Shown here piece by piece: positions 54,404 to 62,807 of a stretch of DNA of 64,000 bases. The stretch is from the NCBI RefSeq assembly GCF_015234135.1, contig NZ_JADGIK010000007.1, positions 115,964 to 179,963 on the forward strand. The letters are read 5' to 3'. The DNA comes from Faecalibacter rhinopitheci (GTDB lineage: Bacteria; Bacteroidota; Bacteroidia; Flavobacteriales; Weeksellaceae). Numbering within the stretch: the first letter of the stretch is position 1; every line of letters starts with the position of its first letter. The position numbers were made by a program, and so were the translations under genes. Below the pieces are notes generated by a model. That model had not been told where the DNA came from and did no database searches. It saw only the letters and a list, made by a program, of their open reading frames with translations.

Positions 54404-55615
54404 ATGGAATTGAATAGAGAACGTCTATTAGATTTGGTGCAAAAATATGATGCGCCGCTTTATGTATATGATGCGAATAAAATAAAATCGCAATATGAAA
54501 AGATGACGAATGCTTTTTCTACTGTTAAACGTTTAAAGTTAAATTATGCATGTAAGGCAAATACAAATATTAATATCTTAAAATATTTTAAATCTCTTGG
54601 TTCAGGATTAGATACTGTTTCCATTCAAGAAGTTGAATTGGGATTATTAGCAGGATTTAAACCTAAAGAAATTATTTACACACCAAATGGTGTTTCTTAT
54701 GCAGAAATTAAAAAGGTTGTTGAATTGGGTGTTCGCATTAATATTGATAATTTATCAATATTAGAAACATTTGGTCAAGATTACCCGAATTATCCAGTAT
54801 GTGTTCGTATTAATCCACATATTATGGCAGGTGGTAACGCAAATATTTCTGTTGGTCATATCGACTCTAAATTTGGTATATCAATTCACCAATTACCACA
54901 TATCAAACGTGTAGTAGAAAATACAGGATTACATTTAGACGGTGTGCATATGCATACAGGTTCTGATATTTTGGATATTGATGTATTTTTACAAGGAGCT
55001 GAAATTTTATTTGAAGTAGCTGCTGAATTTAAAAACTTAACATATATCGATTTTGGATCAGGTTTCAAAGTTCCTTATTATCCAGGCGGAGCAGAAACAG
55101 ATATTGATTATTTAGGAGAGCGATTATCGACACGTTTCAATGCATTTGAAAAAGCATATGGAAAGCCTTTGACTTTAATGTTTGAACCAGGAAAATATAT
55201 GGTTTCTGAAGCAGGAATATTTTTAGCTTCTGTAAACGTAGTTAAACAAACAACTTCTACTGTGTTTGCAGGAATTGATACTGGTTTTAATCACCTGATT
55301 CGTCCAATGTTCTATAATGCACATCATGAGATCGAAAATATATCAAATCCAGAAGGAAGAAGCCGTTATTATACAGTTGTTGGGTACATTTGTGAAACCG
55401 ATACATTTGGATCAAATCGTAAAATAAATGAAATTGCTGAAGGAGATATTTTATGTTTTCACAATGCAGGCGCTTACTGCTTCTCAATGGCTTCCAACTA
55501 TAATTCACGACTAAAACCAGCAGAAGTATTACTAATTGATGACAAAGATTACTTGATTCGTCGCCGTGAAACAATTCAGGATTTAATCGCGACTACAGAA
55601 GAAATAAAATTCTAA
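54404..55615 (+). CDS. lysA: Diaminopimelate decarboxylase
   Basis: Last step of lysine synthesis: decarboxylates meso-diaminopimelate using PLP. 403 residues, alanine-racemase-like barrel followed by a beta domain. The PLP lysine is in KLNYACKANTN (K49), the HMHTGSDI and YIDFGSGFKVPYYPGG boxes bind PLP phosphate, and ICETDTFGSNRKI carries the catalytic Cys-Glu-x-x-Asp. Single gene with a strong terminator after it. Confidence 0.95.
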   Translation: MELNRERLLDLVQKYDAPLYVYDANKIKSQYEKMTNAFSTVKRLKLNYACKANTNINILKYFKSLGSGLDTVSIQEVELGLLAGFKPKEIIYTPNGVSYAEIKKVVELGVRINIDNLSILETFGQDYPNYPVCVRINPHIMAGGNANISVGHIDSKFGISIHQLPHIKRVVENTGLHLDGVHMHTGSDILDIDVFLQGAEILFEVAAEFKNLTYIDFGSGFKVPYYPGGAETDIDYLGERLSTRFNAFEKAYGKPLTLMFEPGKYMVSEAGIFLASVNVVKQTTSTVFAGIDTGFNHLIRPMFYNAHHEIENISNPEGRSRYYTVVGYICETDTFGSNRKINEIAEGDILCFHNAGAYCFSMASNYNSRLKPAEVLLIDDKDYLIRRRETIQDLIATTEEIKF

Positions 55616-55646
55616 CCTTGTCTGAGGTTTTATATAGTTTATATTA

Positions 55647-55679
55647 AAAAAATCTCATCTTATTTAGATGAGATTTTTT
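55647..55679. terminator. Bidirectional rho-independent terminator
   Basis: Perfect arms AAAAAATCTCATCT / AGATGAGATTTTTT with 5-base loop between convergent lysA and the small secreted protein gene. Confidence 0.85.
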
Positions 55680-55971
55680 ATTTTAATTCATATTTCCCTT
55701 TCAATTTATTATTATTTAATAACTCATTTCTCAGATTTTCTTTATCCATTAGATTATAATCCGCTAGTAATTCTTTTTTCCTCTTTTCTCTTTTGCTATC
55801 CATTTGATAACTCTCCACATTGATATGAACTTTATTTGCACTATCAAGTTTTAAATTTGACATTTTAATTTCTTGTGATAAACTTAGTTTTAAGGGTGTG
55901 ACATCTTTTTTCTTCTCCTGAGAAAAAACACATACAGGAACTAATAAAAACAACAATAACTTCATAATCAT
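55678..55971 (-). CDS. Small secreted protein, 97 aa
   Basis: Signal peptide MIMKLLLFLLVPVCVFSQ (start could be the second Met), then EKKKDVTPLKLSLSQEIKMS and a charged, Asn/Lys-rich tail (RKKELLADYNLMDKENLRNE). No family recognised. The signal peptide and following EKK are similar to those of the neighbouring gene at 56091, so the two may be divergent paralogues. Confidence 0.6.
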   Translation of the reverse strand: MIMKLLLFLLVPVCVFSQEKKKDVTPLKLSLSQEIKMSNLKLDSANKVHINVESYQMDSKREKRKKELLADYNLMDKENLRNELLNNNKLKGKYELK

Positions 55972-56022
55972 TCAATTTATAATCCATAAATCAAATATTA
56001 TGCTAAGGTTAGGTCTATAAAA

Positions 56023-56050
56023 AAAGTTCAACCCTCTTGGATTGAACTTT
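56023..56050 (-). terminator. Rho-independent terminator
   Basis: Arms AAAGTTCAA / TTGAACTTT with T-run on the minus strand, past the stop of the 73-residue gene. Confidence 0.65.
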
Positions 56051-56090
56051 ATAAATTTAATTATTTCTCAATGAAGAAAAATCTATAATC

Positions 56091-56312
56091 TTATTTTTGA
56101 GGTTTTGCAGCTGGTTTAGCTACATTTTTTCTCATTAAAGGTGTATCCACCTTAGCAGATTCTTTCTTATCTGTTTTAGAAACTTTTTTCTGGTTAGATA
56201 AAGATTTTAAATCTTGAGTTGCTTCACTTTTAATTTTAGGATTGTCTCCTTTTTTCTCTTGTGAGAATGCTACTACTGGTAATAATACCATTAAAACTTT
56301 TAGTAATTTCAT
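56091..56312 (-). CDS. Small secreted Lys/Ser-rich protein, 73 aa
   Basis: Signal peptide MKLLKVLMVLLPVVAFSQ with the following EKKGDNPKIKSEATQDLKSL; the mature part is basic and of low complexity, ending AKPAAKPQK. Similar in its first 20 residues to the product at 55678. No function is known; short Lys-rich periplasmic proteins of this kind are common and poorly conserved in Flavobacteriia. Confidence 0.55.
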   Translation of the reverse strand: MKLLKVLMVLLPVVAFSQEKKGDNPKIKSEATQDLKSLSNQKKVSKTDKKESAKVDTPLMRKNVAKPAAKPQK

Positions 56313-56433
56313 AATTCATTAGTGTTTGAATAAATATATAAAATAAATCTTAAGAAGAAAAATATTTTACGTTGATTTTAAAACCTTTACAAAATTTCTT
56401 CAAGTTTTCATTTTTCAGTAATAGCTGGATCAT

Positions 56434-57596
56434 TTAACTTTTAAAAATTTTCATATGCCCCACCATTGCACTTAAAATAAACCCAAATATTGCAAAAAGT
56501 GCATACGAATAGCGTAAATCGAACAATTCCGCAATATATCCAATTAAAGGAGGTCCCATTAGAAAACCTAAAAAAGAGATGCTGGATACCATTGCTAATG
56601 CTACTCCAGAATTAATCGTTTTATGTTGCCCTGCGACACTATAAACAGTAGGTACTGTACACGCCACCCCTAGTCCCACTAACATAAATGCCATTGTACA
56701 TACAATTAAAGACGGAAAGAATACGGAAATTAATAATCCTGATCCCATTAAAATACCACTAAATTGAAGAATACGTTGTTTTCCAAATCTTTCAATAAAA
56801 CGATCTCCTACGAATCGACCGCTTGCCATTGTTACCATAAATGCAGCATAACCTAGTGTGGTCCATTTTTCTGGCGCTTTTACAATTTCATGAAAGTATA
56901 CCCCACTCCAATCAAACATTGTACCTTCGGTCGCCATCCCCAGAAATCCTATAATTCCTAATTGGATTAGAACTTTATCTGGTTTTACAAAACCTTTTTC
57001 CTTATCCCCTTCAACAGGCTTATAATCCAATAAAAATTTCTTTTGAGTAAAAAATAACAAAAGAATAATTATAAATATTAGTACAAAATGCGTGATAATG
57101 TCAACCTGCAAACTCATTATTATTAATCCAATTAAAGCTCCTATAAAACCTGCCAAACTCCAAGCACCGTGAAAAGAAGACATAATAGAACGATTATATA
57201 TTTTTTCTACATCTACACCTTGAGTATTAATAGCGATGTTACACGTATTACTACAGATTCCGAATAAAGTTAATACAACCGCTAAAGACCAAAAACTATT
57301 TGCAAATGGAATAACAACTAACATCATAGCATAACATAGAATACCTACTTTAAAAATATTTTTACTCCCATATGTTGCTACCAATTTCCCTACTAAAGCT
57401 AACGTGCAATTTCTCCTACTGGCATAACTAATAATAGCGACCCCAATTCACCTTCAGATATTCCTAAAGATTTTTTTATAGTTGGGATTCTACTTGCCCA
57501 TGAAGAGAAGATTAATCCGGTACAAAAATAAAATAGAGTAACTGCCCACCTGATTTGTTTAGGTTTATAAATTGGCATAGAAATGGGATTTTGCAT
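56434..57596 (-). pseudogene. MFS transporter broken by a frameshift
   Basis: A sugar/drug-type major facilitator gene read in two frames. The first 65 residues (57399-57596; MQNPISMPIYKPKQIRWAV, ending LLVMPVGEIAR) stop at 57399. The second frame resumes at once as LALVGKLVATYGSKNIFKVG and runs to 56434 with the remaining helices. Adding one base at about 57402-57406 would restore a single reading frame of about 387 residues with the expected motif A region (PVGEIA-LALVGKLVATYGSK). Everything else looks intact, so this is either a recent inactivating deletion or a sequencing error. Confidence 0.85.
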
Positions 57597-57720
57597 TTGT
57601 TTTTAGCATTTTTGCAAATGTAAAAATGAATATTGACTTTTAATTTTATTTTTTTTAAAAAAATATTTATTTGAAAATGAAGCAACTACTAAAAACCTTT
57701 AAAATTTTTATTGCTTAGGA

Positions 57721-57751
57721 TTTGGTAATTAAAAATTACGTTCTATATTTG
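57721..57751 (+). promoter_or_regulatory. Bacteroidota-type promoter of tRNA-Ser
   Basis: TTTG at 57721-57724, 19 bases, then TATATTTG at 57744-57751, an exact match to the TTTG / TAnnTTTG promoter consensus of Bacteroidota, 31 bases before the tRNA. Confidence 0.75.
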
Positions 57752-57782
57752 CACCATCAATAACGCAATACACCGCGTGATT

Positions 57783-57867
57783 GGAGAGTTGGCAGAGTGG
57801 TCGAATGCGGCAGTCTTGAAAACTGTTGAGGGTCACACCTCCGGGGGTTCGAATCCCTCACTCTCCG
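57783..57867 (+). tRNA. tRNA-Ser (TGA anticodon)
   Basis: 85-base class II tRNA: acceptor GGAGAGT / ACTCTCC with discriminator G, anticodon loop CTTGAAA (anticodon TGA), a long variable arm (GTTGAGGGTCACACCTCC) and T-arm GGGGGTTCGAATCCC. CCA is not encoded. Confidence 0.95.
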
Positions 57868-57891
57868 CGACTTATTTAATAAGTATCAGTA

Positions 57892-57923
57892 AAATCCCTT
57901 ATTTCGTTTGAAATAAGGGATTT
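57892..57923 (+). terminator. Rho-independent terminator of tRNA-Ser
   Basis: Perfect arms AAATCCCTTATTTC / GAAATAAGGGATTT, 4-base loop and a T7 run, 24 bases past the tRNA. Confidence 0.85.
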
Positions 57924-58123
57924 TTTTATGCCATAATTTTCATAATAAAACATTTATTTCAGAAAAAGCATCTACCAATTAGCGACTTTTTTGTTAAATA
58001 AAAAAGTTGGTAGGGTATTGATAAAATGAATAATTAATTGAGATTCCTAGGGGATTAAAGTAAATATTATACATAATATTTATTATCATTTTTGCGGAAT
58101 TGGAAAGTTTAAGAGAATAAGTG

Positions 58124-58183
58124 TTGTCTTATTTCTCGATACAATTTGCTTTTGCCATGCAACGCAAATCACTCGAAATGACA
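58124..58183. repeat. Imperfect palindrome, probable dispersed flavobacterial repeat
   Basis: TGTCTTATTTCTCGATACAA with GCAAATCACTCGAAATGACA form an imperfect hairpin. The TCTCGA / TCGAAATGACA pattern is, from memory, a common dispersed intergenic repeat in Flavobacteriia. The rest of 57924-58305 has no gene that I can support. Confidence 0.45.
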
Positions 58184-58261
58184 GAACGGAATTGAAACGT
58201 GTTTAGATTACTCTAAATGATAATTGGAAGTATATTAAACGTTTATTATATAAAAAAAGTA

Positions 58262-58293
58262 AGGCTTCTATTATCTAGTGAAAATAGAAGCCT
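58262..58293 (-). terminator. Rho-independent terminator
   Basis: Perfect 11-bp arms AGGCTTCTATT / AATAGAAGCCT and a T7 run on the minus strand, past the stop of the 58-residue gene. Confidence 0.75.
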
Positions 58294-58305
58294 ATTTTGA
58301 AAGCA

Positions 58306-58482
58306 TTAGGAATTAATTTTATACACATTTAAAAATTCATCGAATGTAAGAAAATCCTGTTCATCTTTCCCTAATCTTTGTTTTGCCTGTTTTAACAGTC
58401 TTAAACTTTGTCTGTATCCTTTACCTGTAATAATTGACACGTCTTTAGGGTAAATTACAATTCTCTTCAGCTCTTTATTCAT
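58306..58482 (-). CDS. Small conserved-looking protein, 58 aa
   Basis: Starts MNKELKRIVIYPKDVSIITG, continues KGYRQSLRLLKQAKQRLGK and ends FDEFLNVYKINS. The YPKDVS-ITGK-YRQS-RLL pattern is one I recall in short Flavobacteriia proteins of about 58-70 residues, often beside mobile or phage-like genes; it may form a small helix-turn-helix. It has its own ATG and a well-formed terminator. Function unknown. Confidence 0.65.
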   Translation of the reverse strand: MNKELKRIVIYPKDVSIITGKGYRQSLRLLKQAKQRLGKDEQDFLTFDEFLNVYKINS

Positions 58483-58580
58483 AATTAGTGTTTTAAGATT
58501 AACCTAATTACTTTCCTTTATAAGAATAAGCATTTAAGTTATTAAATAACCTTTAATTAACCTATAAAATATTATTGTAT

Positions 58581-58775
58581 TTATTCAAAATCATTCTTTC
58601 TTTTTTGCAGAAAGTAAGAAGTTGAATAACTACATAGCGCTCCAACAATAGCCATTATTACAGTGTATAGCAACTCTGCCCATTGTATAGAAGCATACAT
58701 ACTACTTATAGTACCTCCAACTGTACCAATTATTAATGATGAATTATTATTGTTCATCATTGGTAGCATTATCAT
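58581..58775 (-). CDS. Small membrane protein, holin-like, up to 64 aa
   Basis: Two hydrophobic stretches (NSSLIIGTVGGTISSMYASI and AELLYTVIMAIVGALCSYST) and a short charged tail QKRKNDFE, as in small holins. The first ATG gives 64 residues; ATGs at 58760 or 58757 (MMNNNNSSL) are at least as likely and reduce the overlap with the upstream gene from 29 to about 11-14 bases. Operon with the next two genes is clear from the overlaps. Holin function is inferred from size, topology and company. Confidence 0.5.
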   Translation of the reverse strand: MIMLPMMNNNNSSLIIGTVGGTISSMYASIQWAELLYTVIMAIVGALCSYSTSYFLQKRKNDFE

Positions 58776-58971
58776 TTATAGTAAGTTGACTAACTGCTGA
58801 AATTACACCTCCTGCTACAGTTAAATAACCTCCTATTGTTATTAGTATAGCTGGTAAAGCAATTGGAGCAGAAATAATAATACCTCCTATTGTTGCTATC
58901 GTTAATCCTATATTTCTAATATTTTGAAATAGTTTAGGCGTTGGAGCAATTAAACGATTATATATTGTCAT
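58747..58971 (-). CDS. Small membrane protein, 74 aa
   Basis: Starts MTIYNRLIAPTPKLFQNIRN; two transmembrane segments (GLTIATIGGIIISAPIALPA and ILITIGGYLTVAGGVISAVS) and an acidic tail. Its start overlaps the stop of the DUF5675 gene by 14 bases. I recall this type of small protein next to DUF5675 genes in Bacteroidota. No defined function. Confidence 0.6.
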   Translation of the reverse strand: MTIYNRLIAPTPKLFQNIRNIGLTIATIGGIIISAPIALPAILITIGGYLTVAGGVISAVSQLTINDNATNDEQ

Positions 58972-59374
58972 AGATTTTATTTTTAATAATTAAAAAACCT
59001 TTTGTACCAGCTTCTAAATAAGGATTAATTAAATTTTGTAATTTAACCATTGCTTTTTTAGAATACTCACCTACCCCTATGCCTGTTATATTTGAGACTG
59101 GAGCAATACAACCCTTTAGCTCTTTCAATGCAAAATTTGCAGGATGAATAAGAATTAAAGATCTGTTACTTACATTTGTTATCAAGTAATGTTGTTTATA
59201 TTTTTGAGAAAATCTTTTCACCACTTGATATGTACCTTCTGGTATACATGAGATGTTTTTAATATTATTTTTCCATGGTAGTTCAATTGTATCACACACT
59301 TTTTCACCTTTAAAAAATAATTTACCATTCGTAGCTTTTGGATGATATTCTCTTATTAACTCTATGTTTATCAT
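58958..59374 (-). CDS. DUF5675 family protein
   Basis: 138 residues, without signal peptide. The conserved pattern is present: LIREYHPKATNGKLFF (start), CDTIELPWKNN, SCIPEGTYQVVKRFS, ILIHPANFALKELKGCIAPV with His and Cys placed as in L,D-transpeptidase-like folds, and GIGVGEYSKKAMVKL. The family is thought to be cell-wall- or phage-related; no activity is established to my knowledge. Overlaps the stop of the upstream gene (ATGA type). Confidence 0.75.
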   Translation of the reverse strand: MINIELIREYHPKATNGKLFFKGEKVCDTIELPWKNNIKNISCIPEGTYQVVKRFSQKYKQHYLITNVSNRSLILIHPANFALKELKGCIAPVSNITGIGVGEYSKKAMVKLQNLINPYLEAGTKGFLIIKNKIYDNI

Positions 59375-60126
59375 ATAGTTTGAATATCAATTAAGTTTGC
59401 GCTGTTAAAACTTCCATTTTTAAGTGGGTACAAAATTGAATTTACATCCTGAAAGAATTCGATTCCAATAGCTAATGCTAAAGTATGTTCAGAATTAGGA
59501 TTCAATTCATTTTCTATATCAAATGCATCAACTAATGCTTCGTTATATGGCATTTGTGGAGAATAACTTGTTTTAGTATTATATGTACTGTCCATGAAAT
59601 TAATTTCAGTAGCAGAAGTTGCAAATCTGTAATGAGTAGCACCTTGAGGTGCAATAATTAAATCGAGTGGATTATACTCTGGAAAAATAAATTTAGTTAT
59701 ACCAGTAACTCGATCAATTGAAGTTTCCAGCTGAATAAGTACTGTTTTTAGCCATATTCCTCCTGCATTGAAATCGAATCCTTTTAATAATGATTTATTC
59801 CCTAGGTGTACATTGCGTTGTCCTCTTGGACTGGATGTATCTTCCTTTAAGCATGCATGCATTACTTTAGTCAATCTGGAAGTTAACCTGCTGTCTTTCG
59901 CATTTTTAGAAATTGCATTAAACGCATTTCTTAGAATTTTACCTGCTACTCCTGCGTTTTTAAATTCTTCCATATTTTCTCTTGTTCTTTGAAAACGTGG
60001 ATCACTCATAATTGTATTTCGGTCTAAAGAAGTTTTTTCTCTTACCATATACCCGTCCTTTGATTTATAAAAATTTAGGTCTCCTATTGAACCTCTAATT
60101 TTTAAAAAGCCTTTTTGCTTTGCCAT
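59371..60126 (-). CDS. Hypothetical protein, 251 aa (phage-like neighbourhood)
   Basis: The start at 60126 (MAKQKGFLKIRGSIGDLNFY) is preferred to the longer reading from 60252, whose first 42 residues look like spurious hydrophobic sequence. The protein is basic at the N-terminus (KSKDGYMVREKTSLDRNTIM, then SDPRFQRTREN), then a mixed beta-rich domain (KFIFPEYNPLDLIIAPQGAT). I recall related proteins widely in Flavobacteriia, usually directly before DUF5675 genes, and believe they are structural or DNA-binding, but nothing firm is known. First gene of the four-gene operon. Confidence 0.7.
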   Translation of the reverse strand: MAKQKGFLKIRGSIGDLNFYKSKDGYMVREKTSLDRNTIMSDPRFQRTRENMEEFKNAGVAGKILRNAFNAISKNAKDSRLTSRLTKVMHACLKEDTSSPRGQRNVHLGNKSLLKGFDFNAGGIWLKTVLIQLETSIDRVTGITKFIFPEYNPLDLIIAPQGATHYRFATSATEINFMDSTYNTKTSYSPQMPYNEALVDAFDIENELNPNSEHTLALAIGIEFFQDVNSILYPLKNGSFNSANLIDIQTI

Positions 60127-60275
60127 AATTTTGGATTTAAAAATTAATAAAACTATTGATCCATTGCGCAATGGTTTCACAAAGGTTGATAAGAATTTAA
60201 TAACAAGCAATAGCACTATACAAAGCTGTACCTCAAAGACATATAAAGACACTAATTGACATCATTGACCTTTAA

Positions 60276-61895
60276 TTATTTGATTGTATTGATATAATTT
60301 TTGGGATTCATCCCTGTTCTTTTATAAAATAAGTTGGAGAATTGACGTTGATTTTTGAATCCCATATCTTTGGCTAAGGCTTTTATAGAATAAGTGGATA
60401 ATTTTTTATCATCTTGCATCACCTTAATTGCATATTCAATTCGAAGTGTATGGATATAATTACAAAAGCTTATTTTTTTATAATTATTTAAAACATGGGA
60501 AACATACGTTTTATTTGATTGAACATATTTCGCTAAGTCATTTAAGGAAAAATCAGGATTAATAAATTTATCTGATTTCTCAAAATCATCTAACCTTTGC
60601 AAAATTTTATTTATTATATCTTGCTCGATTATTAGAGTTGAATTAGCTTTATTTATATCCGTTGTATTTTTTAATTTGTTTGTAACTATTTGTTTAATTT
60701 TTGCAATTACCTTATTTTTATAATATAGTACAGCACTTACCACCAAAATACCAAGTACGTAAAATGTATACTTACTCGTACTATTTTGTAATTGATTTCT
60801 TTTGCTACGTAATTGGGGAGTTGTGAATACGAAGTGAATATTTTGTGCCAACAGCGGTATTATTTCTTCATTACGCTCATCGTACCCAATCAATTGATTA
60901 ATATAATACAATTGATTTTCTTTATTATTATTTTGTATTTCCTGTTTGAGTAAAAATTCTAATACTTCTCTATAATGAATATCTATTAGTTTATGCTTAT
61001 TAACAATGCTATCAATTTTTTTAAAATAAAAACTGGCTTTTTCATTCTCTTTTACAGCAATATAACTTGCTCCTAGATAATAATAAGCAGAAGAGATTGT
61101 TTTAAAATCATCGGAGTTAATTTGATTAATTAGTGGAATACTATTTTGTATAACGTTTTTATATTTTTTTTTATAAAATTGGTCTATTGTAGTTCCTAAA
61201 TTAAAATAAGTGATGAAATGGTTATTTCCTAACTGTTTACTTTGCGAAAGACCTTTTCTATTATAGTCTGCGGCAATTTTATAATTTCTATTTTTTTGGT
61301 TTACTTTTCCTAAATAATATAACGTATTTAAATAATAATTTGAGAAATTTTCGTTTCCAAGATTATTCTCATAATATTCCAAATTTTTTAGTAATAATTT
61401 TTCGGCATTATCGTATTGCATCATATGGATCATAATAACCGCTGAATTCATATTAATTTTTGCGACTATATATGGATCTGTCTTATGATTCACATAATTA
61501 TTTGCTAACTTATAGTTATTTAATGCTTCATTTAATTCTTTGAATTGATAATGAATTAATCCTTTAGATAAATATGCCTGGCTTATATACTCTTTATTTT
61601 TCATTCCTTTACTAAGGCTAATTAAGCTATCTGCATATAAAAATTTAATACTTTTTTCTTTGCTGAAATATGCAGCCTCTTTGTAAGCATAAAAGAGATT
61701 AATTTTATCATTTTTTATTTTAGCTTTTTTGATGTAGGCCTCTACATAGGGCCAGGCATTTTTATGATCTTGGTAATGTTTATCTATATTCTCAATCAAA
61801 TATTCATATTTTCTCTTTTCTAACTTTTCATTTTTACTTGCTACGGTAAAAAAGGGACATAAAATAATTAAAAAAAGGCATCTATATTTTCCCAT
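60276..61895 (-). CDS. TPR-AraC transmembrane transcription regulator
   Basis: 539 residues. A signal/anchor (MGKYRCLFLIILCPFFTVAS), a periplasmic sensor of TPR-like repeats (about 45-330; e.g. YLSKGLIHYQFKELNEALNN, NIAADYNRKG-type helices), one transmembrane helix near 373-390 (YTFYVLGILVVSAVLYYKNK) and a cytoplasmic C-terminal AraC HTH pair (FSLNDLAKYVQSNKTYVSHV and YSIKALAKDMGFKNQRQFSN, ending FYKRTGMNPKNYINTIK). This architecture is common in Weeksellaceae. Likely targets are the cassette downstream or the lipoprotein/MauE genes upstream. Intact. Confidence 0.88.
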   Translation of the reverse strand: MGKYRCLFLIILCPFFTVASKNEKLEKRKYEYLIENIDKHYQDHKNAWPYVEAYIKKAKIKNDKINLFYAYKEAAYFSKEKSIKFLYADSLISLSKGMKNKEYISQAYLSKGLIHYQFKELNEALNNYKLANNYVNHKTDPYIVAKINMNSAVIMIHMMQYDNAEKLLLKNLEYYENNLGNENFSNYYLNTLYYLGKVNQKNRNYKIAADYNRKGLSQSKQLGNNHFITYFNLGTTIDQFYKKKYKNVIQNSIPLINQINSDDFKTISSAYYYLGASYIAVKENEKASFYFKKIDSIVNKHKLIDIHYREVLEFLLKQEIQNNNKENQLYYINQLIGYDERNEEIIPLLAQNIHFVFTTPQLRSKRNQLQNSTSKYTFYVLGILVVSAVLYYKNKVIAKIKQIVTNKLKNTTDINKANSTLIIEQDIINKILQRLDDFEKSDKFINPDFSLNDLAKYVQSNKTYVSHVLNNYKKISFCNYIHTLRIEYAIKVMQDDKKLSTYSIKALAKDMGFKNQRQFSNLFYKRTGMNPKNYINTIK

Positions 61896-62112
61896 CGTTC
61901 AAAAATTAAAGAATAATTTAAGGAATATTTCACATCTTTACCTTTCTTAAGTATTTAAATATGTAACATTTATCTATTTAACATACAATTTCTTTATTGT
62001 ACACACTATGTTTATTAAATAAATACGAAGAGGCCTATATTTATATATGGGAAAGCCGAACCCCTTAATAGTAGGTATGTAATCAATTTTAATTATTTTC
62101 CTTTATAAGATT

Positions 62113-62140
62113 AGAGAAAACCAGTGGTTTTCTCTTTTTT
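62113..62140 (+). terminator. Orphan rho-independent terminator
   Basis: Perfect 10-bp arms AGAGAAAACC / GGTTTTCTCT with a 3-base loop and a long T-run on the + strand, with no + gene upstream; suggests a small RNA ending here. Confidence 0.7.
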
Positions 62141-62160
62141 TTTATCCTCCAGCCATTGCA

Positions 62161-62213
62161 CTGCCTTTATCCTGCCTTTATCCTGCCTTTATCCTGCCTA
62201 TATCCTGCCTTTA
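62161..62213. repeat. 11-bp tandem repeat (CTGCCTTTATC, about 4.8 copies)
   Basis: Three exact CTGCCTTTATC units, a fourth with one change (CTGCCTATATC), and a partial fifth. Not in a supported gene. Confidence 0.85.
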
Positions 62214-62586
62214 ATTTACTTAATAGATATAATTTTAAAACTTGGATTGAGCACGTTATTATTTCAGTGTTTGCAAGAAATGACTGATAACTCCAAAATT
62301 TCCTAAATTATAAAATATGTTTTTTTAAAAAAAACATGTATTTCTAATGAATTTGATCAATTTGACATTTTCAAAATTCGGAAAATCTTAAACTACTTTA
62401 ATTTTTTATATTTTATTTTCACATATCTTATTAACAGTGGACTTGAGCACTATTTTTCTTGTGAATAACCGAAAATATATATGTCATTTTGATAAAACGA
62501 CACTTCTATTGTTTTATTTGACATACTACTTGTTGATTTTTATAGTTTAAGCATCTAACTTCCTATCAACTTAAAATCAATTACTT

Positions 62587-62805
62587 ATGAAAAAATTATT
62601 TCTATTTACAGCAGTTACTTTCGTCTTCACATTATTTATCCAATGTAATACAGAAGAGGATGAATTAGTAGATTACATTTCTTCTGAAAATATGCGCTAT
62701 AATCGGACTAGTGAAGACAGTATTAGTCATGATTCCATCTTTCCAGGTAAGAATGATCCACCCAAGGACAAAGACCCATTTATTAAAGATATTAAACCTG
62801 ACTAA
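62587..62805 (+). CDS. Small lipoprotein, 72 aa
   Basis: Lipoprotein signal MKKLFLFTAVTFVFTLFIQC with Cys20, then a short acidic, Asp/Pro-rich mature part (NTEEDELVDYISSENMRYN, ending KDKDPFIKDIKPD). It ends 2 bases before the MauE-like gene starts and is co-transcribed with it. Small Asp/Pro-rich lipoproteins of this kind often precede MauE/DoxX genes in Flavobacteriia; function unknown. Confidence 0.65.
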   Translation: MKKLFLFTAVTFVFTLFIQCNTEEDELVDYISSENMRYNRTSEDSISHDSIFPGKNDPPKDKDPFIKDIKPD

Positions 62806-62807
62806 TT

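Larger units (their letters stand above)
61896..62586. other. Long intergenic region without a supported gene
   Basis: AT-rich; holds an orphan terminator at 62113-62140, an 11-bp tandem repeat at 62161-62213 and likely promoters for the flanking divergent genes. A 60-codon open frame across the repeat is not protein-like. Confidence 0.5.

Noticed and set aside
60127..60252. N-terminal 42-residue extension of the gene at 59371
   Set aside because: Hydrophobic, unlike the remainder; MAKQKGF at 60126 is a better start and the family begins there.
62124..62306. 60-codon open frame across the 11-bp repeats
   Set aside because: Its sequence is only the translated tandem repeat (ILPLSCLYPAYILPL); starts inside the terminator stem.
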